Shown here one piece after another: positions 33,517-41,882 of a stretch of 64,000 bases of DNA. The notes under the pieces were generated by a model, which had not been told where the DNA came from, ran no database searches, and was given only the letters and a program-made list of their open reading frames with translations. Positions within the stretch are counted from its first letter, which is position 1. The number at the start of each line of letters is the position of its first letter. A program made the position numbers and the translations under genes. The stretch covers positions 4,092,001 to 4,156,000 of the forward strand of contig NZ_CP023407.1 in assembly GCF_003665435.1 (NCBI RefSeq). The letters run 5' to 3'. The stretch comes from Streptomyces fungicidicus (GTDB lineage: Bacteria; Actinomycetota; Actinomycetes; Streptomycetales; Streptomycetaceae).

Positions 33517-34622
33517 TGACCGGACCCGCGGGACCCGGGCGTTCCGGGCGGCCGACGCTCGCGGTCGTCGGAGCGACCGGGGCCGTCGGCACGGTCATGC
33601 TCCAGATCCTGTCCCAGCGGGCCGACGTCTGGGGCGAGATCCGGTTGATCGCCTCCCCGCGCTCGGCCGGCCGCAAGCTGGCCGTGCGCGGTGAGGAGAT
33701 CGAGGTCCTGGCGCTCACCGAGGAGGCCTTCGACGGGGTCGACGTCGCGCTCTTCGACGTACCCGACGAGGTCGCCGGGCGGTGGGCGCCGTTCGCCGCC
33801 GCGCGGGGCGCGGTGGTCGTCGACAACTCGGGCGCCTTCCGCATGGACCCGGACGTGCCGCTCGTCGTGCCCGAGGTCAACCCGCACGCCGTGCGCACCC
33901 GCCCGCGCGGGATCGTCGCCAACCCGAACTGCACCACCCTGTCGATGATCGTCGCGCTGGGCGCGCTGCACGCCGGGTTCGGCCTGCGCGAGCTGGTCGT
34001 CTCCTCGTACCAGGCGGTCAGCGGCGCCGGGCACGCCGGCGTGCGGACCCTGCGCGAGCAGCTGTCGCTGGTGGCCGGCACGGAGCTGGGGACCAGCCCC
34101 GGCGACGTGCGGCGGGCCGTCGGGGACAACACGGGGCCGTTCCCGGAGCCGGTCGCGCTGAACGTCGTCCCGTGGGCCGGGTCGCTGCGCGAGGACGGCT
34201 GGTCCTCGGAGGAGATGAAGGTCCGCGACGAGTCCCGCAAGATCCTGGGCCTGCCCACGCTCCCCGTGGCGGTCACCTGTGTACGCGTCCCGGTGGTCAC
34301 CACGCACTCCCTCACCGTGCACGCCCGCTTCGAGAACGAGGTCACCGTCGACCGGGCCCGCGAGATCCTCGCGACGGCGCCCGGCGTCGTCCTGTTCGAC
34401 AACCCGGCCGCGGGGGAGTTCCCCACCCCCGCCGATGTCGTCGGCACCGATCCGACCTGGGTCGGGCGGGTCCGCAGGGCCCTCGACGACCCCACCGCGC
34501 TGGAGCTTTTCGTGTGCGGCGACAATCTCCGCAAGGGTGCCGCGCTCAACACCGCACAGATCGCCGAGCTGGTGGCCGTCGAACAGCAAAAAAGTTCTGG
34601 ATCACACGGCGTTCCTGCGTAG
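33516..34622 (+). CDS. asd: Aspartate-semialdehyde dehydrogenase
   Basis: A 368-residue NADP-dependent enzyme that reduces aspartyl phosphate to the semialdehyde, the step after aspartokinase. The N-terminal nucleotide fold shows VVGATGAVGTVMLQIL, the active site is NPNCTT with Cys139, and SSYQAVSGAGHAG is conserved. The ATG at 33516 overlaps the aspartokinase stop by one nucleotide (TGATG). The gene is followed by a strong hairpin terminator. Confidence 0.95.
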   Translation: MTGPAGPGRSGRPTLAVVGATGAVGTVMLQILSQRADVWGEIRLIASPRSAGRKLAVRGEEIEVLALTEEAFDGVDVALFDVPDEVAGRWAPFAAARGAVVVDNSGAFRMDPDVPLVVPEVNPHAVRTRPRGIVANPNCTTLSMIVALGALHAGFGLRELVVSSYQAVSGAGHAGVRTLREQLSLVAGTELGTSPGDVRRAVGDNTGPFPEPVALNVVPWAGSLREDGWSSEEMKVRDESRKILGLPTLPVAVTCVRVPVVTTHSLTVHARFENEVTVDRAREILATAPGVVLFDNPAAGEFPTPADVVGTDPTWVGRVRRALDDPTALELFVCGDNLRKGAALNTAQIAELVAVEQQKSSGSHGVPA

Positions 34623-34709
34623 GATCCCGGTAAGCCCTGTCGGCCGGACACCCGGCCCGGGCCACTTGATCGGAGCGGTCCGGCAACCGAGGATTGCACC
34701 AGGATTCAT

Positions 34710-34745
34710 CTCCCCGTTCTCCGCAACCGCGCGGAGGGCGGGGAG
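34710..34745 (+). terminator. Intrinsic terminator after asd
   Basis: Two nested stems (CTCCCCG with CGGGGAG, and CTCCGC with GCGGAG) around an AACCGC loop are followed by CGTCTTTG. This is one of the few hairpins here with a T-rich tail. A smaller stem (GGCCGG-acac-CCGGCC) lies at 34642-34657, nearer to the asd stop. Confidence 0.7.
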
Positions 34746-34771
34746 CGTCTTTGCGGTCACCCCTGCCGGGG

Positions 34772-34825
34772 CGTGGGGACGCTGCCTTCCGGACGTGGGG
34801 ACGCCCGGAACCGGGCGTGGGGACG
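34772..34825 (+). repeat. Three CGTGGGGACG repeats at exactly 22-bp spacing
   Basis: Identical 10-mers occur at 34772-34781, 34794-34803 and 34816-34825. The 22-bp period equals two helical turns, so proteins would bind on one face of the DNA. They lie about 160-215 bp before the sigma factor start, between the asd terminator and the probable sigma promoter. They look like activator or iteron-type sites; I know of no factor with this site. Confidence 0.7.
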
Positions 34826-34927
34826 TCCGTTCATATGGGACACAGGGGAAGAGCGGGACACATGAGGGCATTTGACGTGCTGTCGGTGGCGCTGCCCGAC
34901 GCGGACGGGCGGCCGGTGTCACGGGCG

Positions 34928-34969
34928 GTCACAAAAGTGACGCCCGGCGCGTACAACCCTTGCGGGGGG
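34928..34969 (+). promoter_or_regulatory. Operator-like hairpin and promoter before the sigma gene
   Basis: GTCAC-aaaa-GTGAC (34928-34941) extends outward to GGGC and GCCC with one bulge. It overlaps the expected -35 region of a -10-like TACAAC (34952-34957). The transcript would start near the G-run ribosome site (34963-34969). A six-codon reading frame (GTG 34974 to TGA 34994) overlaps the sigma start and could couple its translation. In the 364-nt gap from 34623 to 34986 I also see an ORF from ATG 34862, which I do not support as a gene. Confidence 0.45.
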
Positions 34970-34986
34970 AAGCGTGTCCAACTGGC

Positions 34987-35658
34987 GTGGCTGAGGTACT
35001 CGACTTCACAGCGCCGCGCGGCACGGCCCTACGGCCGCCCCGCCAGGCCCTCCGACCCCGCAGGGCCGGCGCGTCCGGTGGCATGCCGGTGATCGCGCCC
35101 ATGCCCGCAGCGCGCCCCGCCCGCATACCCGGTCAGCGTGACGGAGCCGACGACGCCGTCGCGGCAGGCACCACCGTCGACCATCTCACCGAGACGTACC
35201 GCGCGCACTACCGCTCGCTGCTCGGTCTCGCGGCCCTCCTCCTCGACGACACCGCCTCCTGCGAGGACGTCGTCCAGGAGGCCTTCATCCGGGTCCACTC
35301 GGCCCGCAAACGCGTCCGGGACCCGGAGAAGACGCTGGCCTATCTGCGCCAGACGGTCGTCAACCTGTCCCGCTCCGCGCTGCGCCGCCGCATACTCGGC
35401 CTCAAGCTGCTCTCCAAGCCCATGCCCGACATGGCGAGCGCGGAGGAGGGCGCCTACGACCAGCTGGAGCGCGACTCCCTCATCAAGGCGATGAAGGGCC
35501 TGCAGCGCCGCCAGCGCGAGGTCCTGGTGCTGCGTTACTTCGCGGACATGACCGAGGCGCAGGTCGCCGAGACCCTCGGTGTCTCGCTGGGCTCGGTGAA
35601 GGCGTACGGCTCACGCGGCATCGCCGCGCTGCGGGTGGCCATGGAGACGCCGGTATGA
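34987..35658 (+). CDS. SigE-family RNA polymerase sigma factor
   Basis: A small group 4-like sigma factor of 223 residues. Region 2 is visible (HYRSLLGLAALLLDDTASCEDVVQEAFIRVHSARKRVRDPEKTLAYLRQTVVN) and region 4 (MKGLQRRQREVLVLRYFADMTEAQVAETLGVSLGSVKAYGSRGIAALR). The N-terminal 60 residues are basic and low-complexity. The start is unclear: GTG 34987 lies 17 nt after the best ribosome-binding run, while a TTG at 34960 is also in frame. The stop overlaps the next gene (ATGA), which encodes a membrane partner, so a sigma/anti-sigma pair is likely. Confidence 0.87.
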   Translation: MAEVLDFTAPRGTALRPPRQALRPRRAGASGGMPVIAPMPAARPARIPGQRDGADDAVAAGTTVDHLTETYRAHYRSLLGLAALLLDDTASCEDVVQEAFIRVHSARKRVRDPEKTLAYLRQTVVNLSRSALRRRILGLKLLSKPMPDMASAEEGAYDQLERDSLIKAMKGLQRRQREVLVLRYFADMTEAQVAETLGVSLGSVKAYGSRGIAALRVAMETPV

Positions 35659-36875
35659 GCGACGGCAAGGACGCGCGGCGCGACGAGCGCGGGCCGGACG
35701 CCCCCGCCCCGGAGAGCCCCGAGGGAGCGGGTCCCTCCCGCTCCGGGCAGGACTCCGAGGGCGTGACCGCGCCCGAGGACGTACGGGAATCCGGCGACGG
35801 GCACGCACCGGAGCACACGCACGCTGGGAACGGAACTGTGAACGACGGCCTGGACGGACAGACCTCCGAAGGGCTCGACCCGGACGAGCTGGGCCTGCGC
35901 AGCCTGCTGCGGCAGGCGGTGCGCGAGGTGGAGCCGAGCGACGGCACGCTGGACTACCTGCGCCGGGCCGTGCCCGCCCGCCGGGCCCGCAAGCGCCAGG
36001 CCCTCGTCGGCGCGGCGGCGGCCGCCCTCTTCCTCGGCACCGCCGTCCCCGCCCTGGTGCACGTCTCCGGAGTCACCGGCTCCGACGCCAACCCCTCCGC
36101 CGTCGGCCACGCCTCGCAGGCGCAGGGCGGCACGGGCTCGGGCAAGGGCCCGGACGGCGGCGAGAGCACCGCGGGCAGCTCCTCCGGCCAGGTCGAGGGG
36201 ACCGACAAGGGCCACCGGAAGGACGAGGACGAGGACGGCGCGAGCAGCGGCTCCGGCACGGGCACGACGGAGGGGGCCGACCCCTCGTCCAGCACCGCGG
36301 CCGGGACGCCCTCCTGCACCGCCGCCCAGCTCGGCCCGGCGATCGCGTCGAGTGCCGCCCCCGACTCCACGGGCGCGGTCTACGGCTCCTTCCGGGTCAC
36401 CAACGTCTCCACCGCCGGCTGCACCGTCGAGGCCGTCGGTCTGGTGGGCGTGACCGCGCAGGGCGCGGCCGACGCCACCAAGGTGACCGCGGCGCGGCAT
36501 GTGGCGGGTGACGCGGCGGCCGGACTGCCGGACCCCTCCCTGGAGGCCGCGCAGCTCGAGCTCGAGCCGGGTGCGGCGTACGAGGTGAAGTTCGCCTGGG
36601 TGCCCTCGGGGCCCTGCACCACGCCGGGCGACACCACCGGCGGCGGCACCGGCGGACCCTCGCCCGACCCGTCACCCACCGGCAACCCGCCCACGACGGC
36701 CGGCACGTCCACGGGCACCGACAGCGGCACGACCACGCAACTGGTCATGGACGACGGCACGGTGGAGGGCAGCGTGGCGGTGACGTACACCGCGTCCTCG
36801 GGCTCGGCCACCGCGACGGTCGGCAACGCGTGCGCGGGCACCGTCTACTGGACGGGGCTGCTGGCGGCGGGGTGA
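35655..36875 (+). CDS. Membrane protein paired with the sigma factor (putative anti-sigma)
   Basis: A 406-residue protein coupled to the sigma gene by ATGA. The first 110 residues are hydrophilic and acidic with a helical segment (GLRSLLRQAVREVEPSDGTLDYLRRAVPARRARKRQ). A single membrane segment follows (ALVGAAAAALFLGTAVPALVH, about 116-136). After a linker rich in Ser, Gly and Asp comes an extracellular beta domain with four spaced Cys (PSCTAAQ, AGCTVEA, GPCTTPG, NACAGTV) resembling DUF4232-type domains. The cytoplasmic part could hold the sigma factor, but no classical anti-sigma zinc motif is seen, so that role is inferred. Confidence 0.75.
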   Translation: MSDGKDARRDERGPDAPAPESPEGAGPSRSGQDSEGVTAPEDVRESGDGHAPEHTHAGNGTVNDGLDGQTSEGLDPDELGLRSLLRQAVREVEPSDGTLDYLRRAVPARRARKRQALVGAAAAALFLGTAVPALVHVSGVTGSDANPSAVGHASQAQGGTGSGKGPDGGESTAGSSSGQVEGTDKGHRKDEDEDGASSGSGTGTTEGADPSSSTAAGTPSCTAAQLGPAIASSAAPDSTGAVYGSFRVTNVSTAGCTVEAVGLVGVTAQGAADATKVTAARHVAGDAAAGLPDPSLEAAQLELEPGAAYEVKFAWVPSGPCTTPGDTTGGGTGGPSPDPSPTGNPPTTAGTSTGTDSGTTTQLVMDDGTVEGSVAVTYTASSGSATATVGNACAGTVYWTGLLAAG

Positions 36876-36930
36876 CGGACGGCCTCCGGCCGTGCGTCCG
36901 GGCTCCCCGCCCGGCCCCCGCCCCCCGGCG

Positions 36931-37743
36931 TCAGACCGCCGACGGGCTCGGCCGCTCCGGCTCCCGCTCCCCGGCCGTGTCCGGCTCGGGGGCCAGGCCC
37001 AGTTCCGCGTCGCGGGCGAACTCCAGCTCGCGGCGGAGCAGCCGGAACCACATGAAGATCACGAAGCCGACGAAGGCGAACCACTCGGCGGTGTAGCCGA
37101 GGTTCTGGAACGCCTTCAGGTCCAGTCCGGTGCCGCCGGGCGCGGTCGCCGGCACCGCCTTCATCCCCGAGTCGCCGCGGTTGAGCGTGACCCAGGCGTC
37201 GTACACGTCGTACTCCACGAGGTTCACCAGGGACGCCGAGCTGATCGCCGCCGTCTGCCCCCCGGGCAGTCCGCCACGGGCGCTGACGCCGTTGTTGCCC
37301 GGTGTCTCGGAGGCCTGCAGCGCGCCGGTGACGGTGACCTCACCGGTGGGCGCCGCGGGCACCTCGGCCGGGTCGGGCGTGCCGGGCAGCCAGCCCCGGA
37401 CGACGGGCAGCGCCCGGCCGGTGTCGGTGCGCAGCAGCGTCAGGACGTAGTAGCCGTCCTTGTCTTCCAGCTTGCGGTCGGGCACCAGCAGCTGGGTGTC
37501 GTACCGGCCGGTCGCGGTGGTCTGCTTGCCGGAGGTCGCCTTGGTGACGGGCAGCAGCCCGTCCAGCGGCCTGGCCTCCTCGCGCTTGTCCGAGACGACC
37601 CGCGCCTCGGCGTCGCGGTGGTCGTCCACCCGGGCCTCGAACCGGCCCAGCTGCCAGGACCCCATGAAGATGCAGAAGGGGATGGACAGCAGGACGAAGA
37701 CGTTGATCCCCCACCAGCGGGGTGTCAGCAGAAACCGGTACAC
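36931..37743 (-). CDS. SURF1-family cytochrome oxidase assembly protein
   Basis: A 270-residue membrane protein with two transmembrane helices at the ends (INVFVLLSIPFCIFMGSWQL near residue 13 and FAFVGFVIFMWFRLL near the C-terminus) and a large external domain. The sequences GSWQLGRFEAR, VVRGWLPGTPDP and LVNLVEYDVYDAWVTL are typical of SURF1, which helps assemble heme-copper oxidases. The GTG at 37743 gives the usual MYRFLLTPRWW start. Divergent from the S9 peptidase gene. Confidence 0.9.
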   Translation of the reverse strand: MYRFLLTPRWWGINVFVLLSIPFCIFMGSWQLGRFEARVDDHRDAEARVVSDKREEARPLDGLLPVTKATSGKQTTATGRYDTQLLVPDRKLEDKDGYYVLTLLRTDTGRALPVVRGWLPGTPDPAEVPAAPTGEVTVTGALQASETPGNNGVSARGGLPGGQTAAISSASLVNLVEYDVYDAWVTLNRGDSGMKAVPATAPGGTGLDLKAFQNLGYTAEWFAFVGFVIFMWFRLLRRELEFARDAELGLAPEPDTAGEREPERPSPSAV

Positions 37744-37899
37744 GCCCTCAACGGTACGGGTCCGCGGGCGGTTCCCGTCCCGCGGGGTCGCCGTGCCGCG
37801 GCGGTCCCGACGACGGGCCGGTGAAGGATCGGGAAGAAGTTGTCCACAGCCTGGGGACCTCGGCGGCGCGATGCCCGCCGGGACGGGCAGTATGGGGTC

Positions 37900-39714
37900 A
37901 TGACTGAGAGCAACGCGTCCGACGCGCCGGACATGCCCGACTGGGAGAAGCGCTTCCGGGCGCCCCGGGTGTCCCTTCCCGACTGGGCCGAGGACGCCCC
38001 CGACCGTTCCCTGTTCGTGTCGAACGCGACGGGGACGTACGAGCTGTACGCCTGGGACCGGTCGACGGGGGACCGGCGCCAGGTCACGGACCGGGCCAAC
38101 GGCACGACGGACGGCGTGCTCTCGCCGGACGGCGAGTGGATCTGGTGGTTCGACGACAAGGACGGCGACGAGTTCGGCGTCTGGCGCCGGCAGCGGTTCT
38201 CGGGCGGCGAGGACGAGCTCGGGGCCCCGGGCCTGGACCCCTCCTACCCCGCCGGTCTCGCCCTGGGCAGGGACGGCCGCACGGCGGTCGTGGGCCGCTC
38301 CACGGACGAGGACGGCACGACGATCCACCTGGTCCGCACGGGCGAGGGTCCGGCGGAGATCTACCGGCATCGCGAGTCGGCGGGCGTCGGCGACCTCTCC
38401 CACGACGGCGCGCTGATCGCCGTGGAGCACACCGAGCACGGTGACGCGATGCACTCCGCGCTGCGCGTGCTGCGCCCGGACGGCACGACGGTCGCCGAGC
38501 TCGACGACACCGAAGGCGGGACGCGGGAGCTGGGCCTGGAGGTCCTCGGTTTCGCGCCGGTGGAGGGCGACACCCGGCTGCTCATCGGGCACCAGCGGCG
38601 CGGACGCTGGGAGCCCCTGGTGTGGGACGTGGCGACGGGGGAGGAGACGGACCTCGCCCTCGACCTGCCCGGTGACGTGAGCGCCGAGTGGTATCCGGAC
38701 GGCAGCGGCCTGCTGATCGTGCACGGCTTCGAGGCCCGCGGCGAGATCTTCCGCTACGACCTCGCCGAGGGCCGGCTGGAGAAGGTCCCGACCCCGCCCG
38801 GCGCGGTCTCGGGCGCCACGGTCCGCCCCGACGGCAGCGTGGAGTACCTGTGGTCGTCGGCCGCCGTACCGCCGGCGGTGCGGTCCACGGCGGGCGGTGT
38901 GGTGCTGGAGCCGCCCGGGATGAAGTCGCCCGGGTCGGTGCCGGTGGAGGACGTGTGGGTGGAGGGGCCGGGCGGCCGTATCCACGCGCTGGTCCAGAAG
39001 CCGGCCGGGGCGACGGGTCCGCTGCCGACGGTCTTCGACATCCACGGCGGCCCCACCTGGCACGACAGCGACTCCTTCGCGGCCGGCCCGGCCGCCTGGG
39101 TCGACCACGGGTACGCGGTGGTCCGCGTCAACTACCGCGGCTCCACCGGCTACGGGCGGGCCTGGACCGACGCGCTGAAGCACCGGGTGGGCCTGATCGA
39201 GCTGGAGGACATCGCGGCGGTACGGGAGTGGGCGGTCGCCTCCGGCCTCGCGGACCCCGCCCGGCTGATCCTCACCGGCGGCTCCTGGGGCGGCTATCTC
39301 ACCCTGCTCGGGCTCGGCACCCAGCCCGAGGCGTGGGCGCTGGGCATCGCGGCGGTTCCGGTCGCCGACTACGTCACGGCGTACCACGACGAGATGGAAG
39401 CGCTGAAGGCGATGGACCGCACGCTGCTGGGCGGCACCCCGGAGGAGGTCCCCGACCGCTTCGAGGCGTCGTCCCCCCTCACCTACGTGGACAAGGTGAA
39501 GGCGCCGGTCTACATCTCGGCGGGCGTCAACGACCCACGCTGCCCGATCCAGCAGATCGAGAACTACGTCAAGCGCCTGGAGTCCCGCGGCGCGGTCCAC
39601 GAGGTCTACCGCTACGAAGCCGGCCACGGCTCCCTGGTCGTCGACGAACGCATCAAACAGGTCCGCCTCGAACTGACCTTCGCCACCAACCACCTCCCCG
39701 CCCAGCAGCCCTAG
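37900..39714 (+). CDS. S9-family serine peptidase (prolyl oligopeptidase type)
   Basis: A 604-residue cytoplasmic peptidase with an N-terminal beta-propeller (repeats such as RSLFVSNATGTYELYAWDRSTGDRRQVT and LSPDGEWIWWFDDKDGDEFG) and a C-terminal alpha/beta hydrolase domain from about 350. The oxyanion segment is DIHGGPTWHD, the nucleophile is Ser462 in GGSWGGY, the acid is Asp in GVNDPRCP, and the His is in AGHGSLV. It probably cleaves short peptides, preferentially after proline or similar residues. The ATG at 37900 is preceded by GGGGTC, a weak site. Confidence 0.92.
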   Translation: MTESNASDAPDMPDWEKRFRAPRVSLPDWAEDAPDRSLFVSNATGTYELYAWDRSTGDRRQVTDRANGTTDGVLSPDGEWIWWFDDKDGDEFGVWRRQRFSGGEDELGAPGLDPSYPAGLALGRDGRTAVVGRSTDEDGTTIHLVRTGEGPAEIYRHRESAGVGDLSHDGALIAVEHTEHGDAMHSALRVLRPDGTTVAELDDTEGGTRELGLEVLGFAPVEGDTRLLIGHQRRGRWEPLVWDVATGEETDLALDLPGDVSAEWYPDGSGLLIVHGFEARGEIFRYDLAEGRLEKVPTPPGAVSGATVRPDGSVEYLWSSAAVPPAVRSTAGGVVLEPPGMKSPGSVPVEDVWVEGPGGRIHALVQKPAGATGPLPTVFDIHGGPTWHDSDSFAAGPAAWVDHGYAVVRVNYRGSTGYGRAWTDALKHRVGLIELEDIAAVREWAVASGLADPARLILTGGSWGGYLTLLGLGTQPEAWALGIAAVPVADYVTAYHDEMEALKAMDRTLLGGTPEEVPDRFEASSPLTYVDKVKAPVYISAGVNDPRCPIQQIENYVKRLESRGAVHEVYRYEAGHGSLVVDERIKQVRLELTFATNHLPAQQP

Positions 39715-39718
39715 CTGC

Positions 39719-39853
39719 GGGCAGTCGTGCCTCCCCCAGTGCCCGAAAGGGCCTGGGAGGTACCCCCAGGGGCGGCACGGGTGGGCGCAGCGGCACCCCG
39801 CCAACGCGGGCAAGCGAAACCCACCCCCGCCCAGCCGCAGCGCGCACAAGCGC
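39719..39853. repeat. Dispersed structured repeat, copy B
   Basis: This copy lies between the converging S9 and RCK genes. It has the blocks listed for copy A plus a central hairpin (stem CCTCCC...GGGAGG, inner CAGTGCCC-gaaa-GGGCCTG at about 39732-39764). CGTGCC and GGCACG form a further pair. The structure could serve as a bidirectional terminator. The block order is the same as in copy A, with about 25-30 extra bases in the centre, and both copies end in GCACAAGCGC. Confidence 0.75.
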
Positions 39854-41802
39854 TACGTCGCGCTCCGCGCCCGCCGCCCCAGCAGCTCCGCCAGCCCCCG
39901 CCGGGTCGCCGCCAGCACCACCCGGTCCTCCGCCCGCAGCACATACGTGTCGGGAAGGTCCCACACCAGCCCCGCCCCCGGGACCTCCTCCGCACCACCA
40001 CCCCCGCCCGCCCGCACCGCGGCCGTGTCGAGCGCCAGCACCCGCCACGCCCCCGCCCGGAACGCCTCCCCCACCGTCCGCCCCTCCAGCTGCGGATGCC
40101 CGCCCACACCCACCGCCGCGAACAGCAGCACCCGCCGCTCCACCGGGATCGCCCCTAGGATCTGCCGCCCCATCATCGCCACGGCGAACGCGGGCGCGGC
40201 CAGATGGGAGACGCTCCGGCTCCGTGTCAGCGCCAGCGGGTGCGCCGTCCGCAGCGTCCGGTACACGGCCTTCGCGAAGTCGTCGTCGTACAGCCGCAGC
40301 ACCGCCCGCAGATCCGGCCGCACGGACCGCGCGTACAGCACCGCCTCGAGATTGGTGGTGTCCTCGCTGGTCAGCGCCAGCAGCGCGTCCGCGCGATGGA
40401 TCTTCGCCGCCTCCAGCACCCCCTCCTGCGTGACGTCCCCCATCACCACCGGCACCCGCAGCCGCCGCGCCACGGGCATCCCCCGCGCCTCCGGGTCGGC
40501 CTCGACGCAGACCACCGGAATGTGCAGCTCCCGCAGCCGCGTCAGCACCCGCGTCCCGATCTTGCCGAGGCCCAGCAGCACCACGTGCCCGCCCAGCCCG
40601 CGCGGCGGCTTCCGCAGCGCCGACGCCGTACGGAACGTCCCCAGCGCCTCCAGCACCGCCGCGAGCAGCACCGGCAGCAGCAGCAACCCCACCAGCCCGG
40701 ACAGCAGTTGCAGCACCTGCCGCCCCGTGGACTCGTGGTGCGCGGGCTCGTTGATCGCGAAGAGGTCGAGCAGCGTGACGTACGTGGCGTGCAGCGGGTC
40801 GTCGTCCGTGACCAGCGCCAGTACGACGGCGAGCGCGACCGTGGCCGCCACCAGTCCCGCCAGCGACCACCGCAGCCGCCGGGAGAACAGCGAGGCGAAC
40901 GGCGGCACCCCGCCCCGCCGGGCGGGCAGCGGCGTCCCGGAGTACGACACCTGCTCCAGCACCACCGTCCCGCGCCCGGTGGCCTCCGCCACCGCCGCCG
41001 CGTCGGGCAGCAGCCGCGGGGCCTGGTCGCCGCTGTCGTCCTCCGAACCCTCGTCGCCCGCAGGGTCGTTGCTCGTCGCGGACAGCAGCGCCAGCGTGCA
41101 CAGTCCGGGGTCGGCCACCTCGCCCGGCCGCGGGGGCCGGCGTTCCACCGCCCGCAGCAGCAGCCCGTCCGCGTCGACGACCTTGCTGGTGCCGACGAGC
41201 GCGGTGGCGACCAGCGCGGGCGCGGTGGTGTCGGCGTCGGACAGCACGGTCGTGGAGACATCGGCGCCGGCCCGGTCCGCCGCCCCGCCGCCGCCCGCCA
41301 ACTCGGCTGCCTGGTCGAGCAGTTCCTCGATGTGCTGGCCCAGCCGCCGGTTGTACAGCCGGAGCACCAGCCGCAGCCGGGGGTTGAGCCGGCGGGCGGT
41401 CAGGGCGGCGCGGATGTTGGTCTCGTCGTCGTCGTACACCAGCGCCAGCGCGGCGGCCCGCTCCACCCCGACCTCGGCGAGCACGGTCTCGGTCGGCTCG
41501 GCCGCCTCCACCACCCGCTCGCCGGCTCCGGAGGGCGAAGTACCGTCGGGAGAGCCGCCGTTGCCCCGGTTGACGGCGGTCACCACTCGGTCGATGAGTG
41601 CGGCGGAGGCCGCCCGGGCCCGCCCCACCACCGGCTGCCGTCCGCCGAGCCGCCCGGCGGGCGGCACCACGAGGGCCACCTGTTCGCGGTACACCCCGCG
41701 CAGTTCGGCGGCGAGCCGGTGCGCCAGCCCGTCGTCGCCGCACACCACCATGTGCGCCGAAGGGTCGCTGGGCAGGGCGGGGTTGGGAAGGAGGCTCACC
41801 AC
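39853..41802 (-). CDS. NAD-binding (RCK/TrkA-N) ion-channel-type membrane protein
   Basis: A 649-residue protein with two Rossmann-type RCK domains: N-terminal MVVCGDDGLAHRLAAELRG and C-terminal VVLLGLGKIGTRVLTRLRELHIPVVCVEAD. The middle holds membrane segments (WSLAGLVAATVALAVVLALV and SGLVGLLLLPVLLAAVLEAL). This architecture resembles prokaryotic relatives of the CASTOR/POLLUX channels and TrkA-type regulators of potassium flux. The C-terminal region (PDTYVLRAEDRVVLAATRRGL) looks like a TrkA-C domain. The start GTG 41802 is weakly supported; an internal ATG at 41751 is possible. Divergent from the permease gene, 80 nt away. Confidence 0.83.
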   Translation of the reverse strand: MVSLLPNPALPSDPSAHMVVCGDDGLAHRLAAELRGVYREQVALVVPPAGRLGGRQPVVGRARAASAALIDRVVTAVNRGNGGSPDGTSPSGAGERVVEAAEPTETVLAEVGVERAAALALVYDDDETNIRAALTARRLNPRLRLVLRLYNRRLGQHIEELLDQAAELAGGGGAADRAGADVSTTVLSDADTTAPALVATALVGTSKVVDADGLLLRAVERRPPRPGEVADPGLCTLALLSATSNDPAGDEGSEDDSGDQAPRLLPDAAAVAEATGRGTVVLEQVSYSGTPLPARRGGVPPFASLFSRRLRWSLAGLVAATVALAVVLALVTDDDPLHATYVTLLDLFAINEPAHHESTGRQVLQLLSGLVGLLLLPVLLAAVLEALGTFRTASALRKPPRGLGGHVVLLGLGKIGTRVLTRLRELHIPVVCVEADPEARGMPVARRLRVPVVMGDVTQEGVLEAAKIHRADALLALTSEDTTNLEAVLYARSVRPDLRAVLRLYDDDFAKAVYRTLRTAHPLALTRSRSVSHLAAPAFAVAMMGRQILGAIPVERRVLLFAAVGVGGHPQLEGRTVGEAFRAGAWRVLALDTAAVRAGGGGGAEEVPGAGLVWDLPDTYVLRAEDRVVLAATRRGLAELLGRRARSAT

Positions 41803-41882
41803 AGGGGAAGAGACTGCCTCATCGCGGCGGCCGGTTCCAGACGGCGGCTGAACGGCCGCGCCCCGTCCCGCGTATCAAGGGG

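Noticed and set aside
34642..34657. GGCCGG-acac-CCGGCC stem as the asd terminator
   Set aside because: Short and without a T-tract; the larger hairpin at 34710-34745 with CGTCTTTG is the better candidate.
34862..35092. 76-codon ORF (MRAFDVLSVALPDADGRP...) before the sigma gene
   Set aside because: It has a plausible start, but its second half overlaps the sigma coding region in another frame and holds the likely promoter. No recognisable domain.
36931..39849. 972-codon minus-strand frame covering the S9 peptidase region
   Set aside because: Only the last 270 codons encode a real protein (SURF1). The upstream part is Arg/Val/Gly-rich antisense of the S9 peptidase gene.
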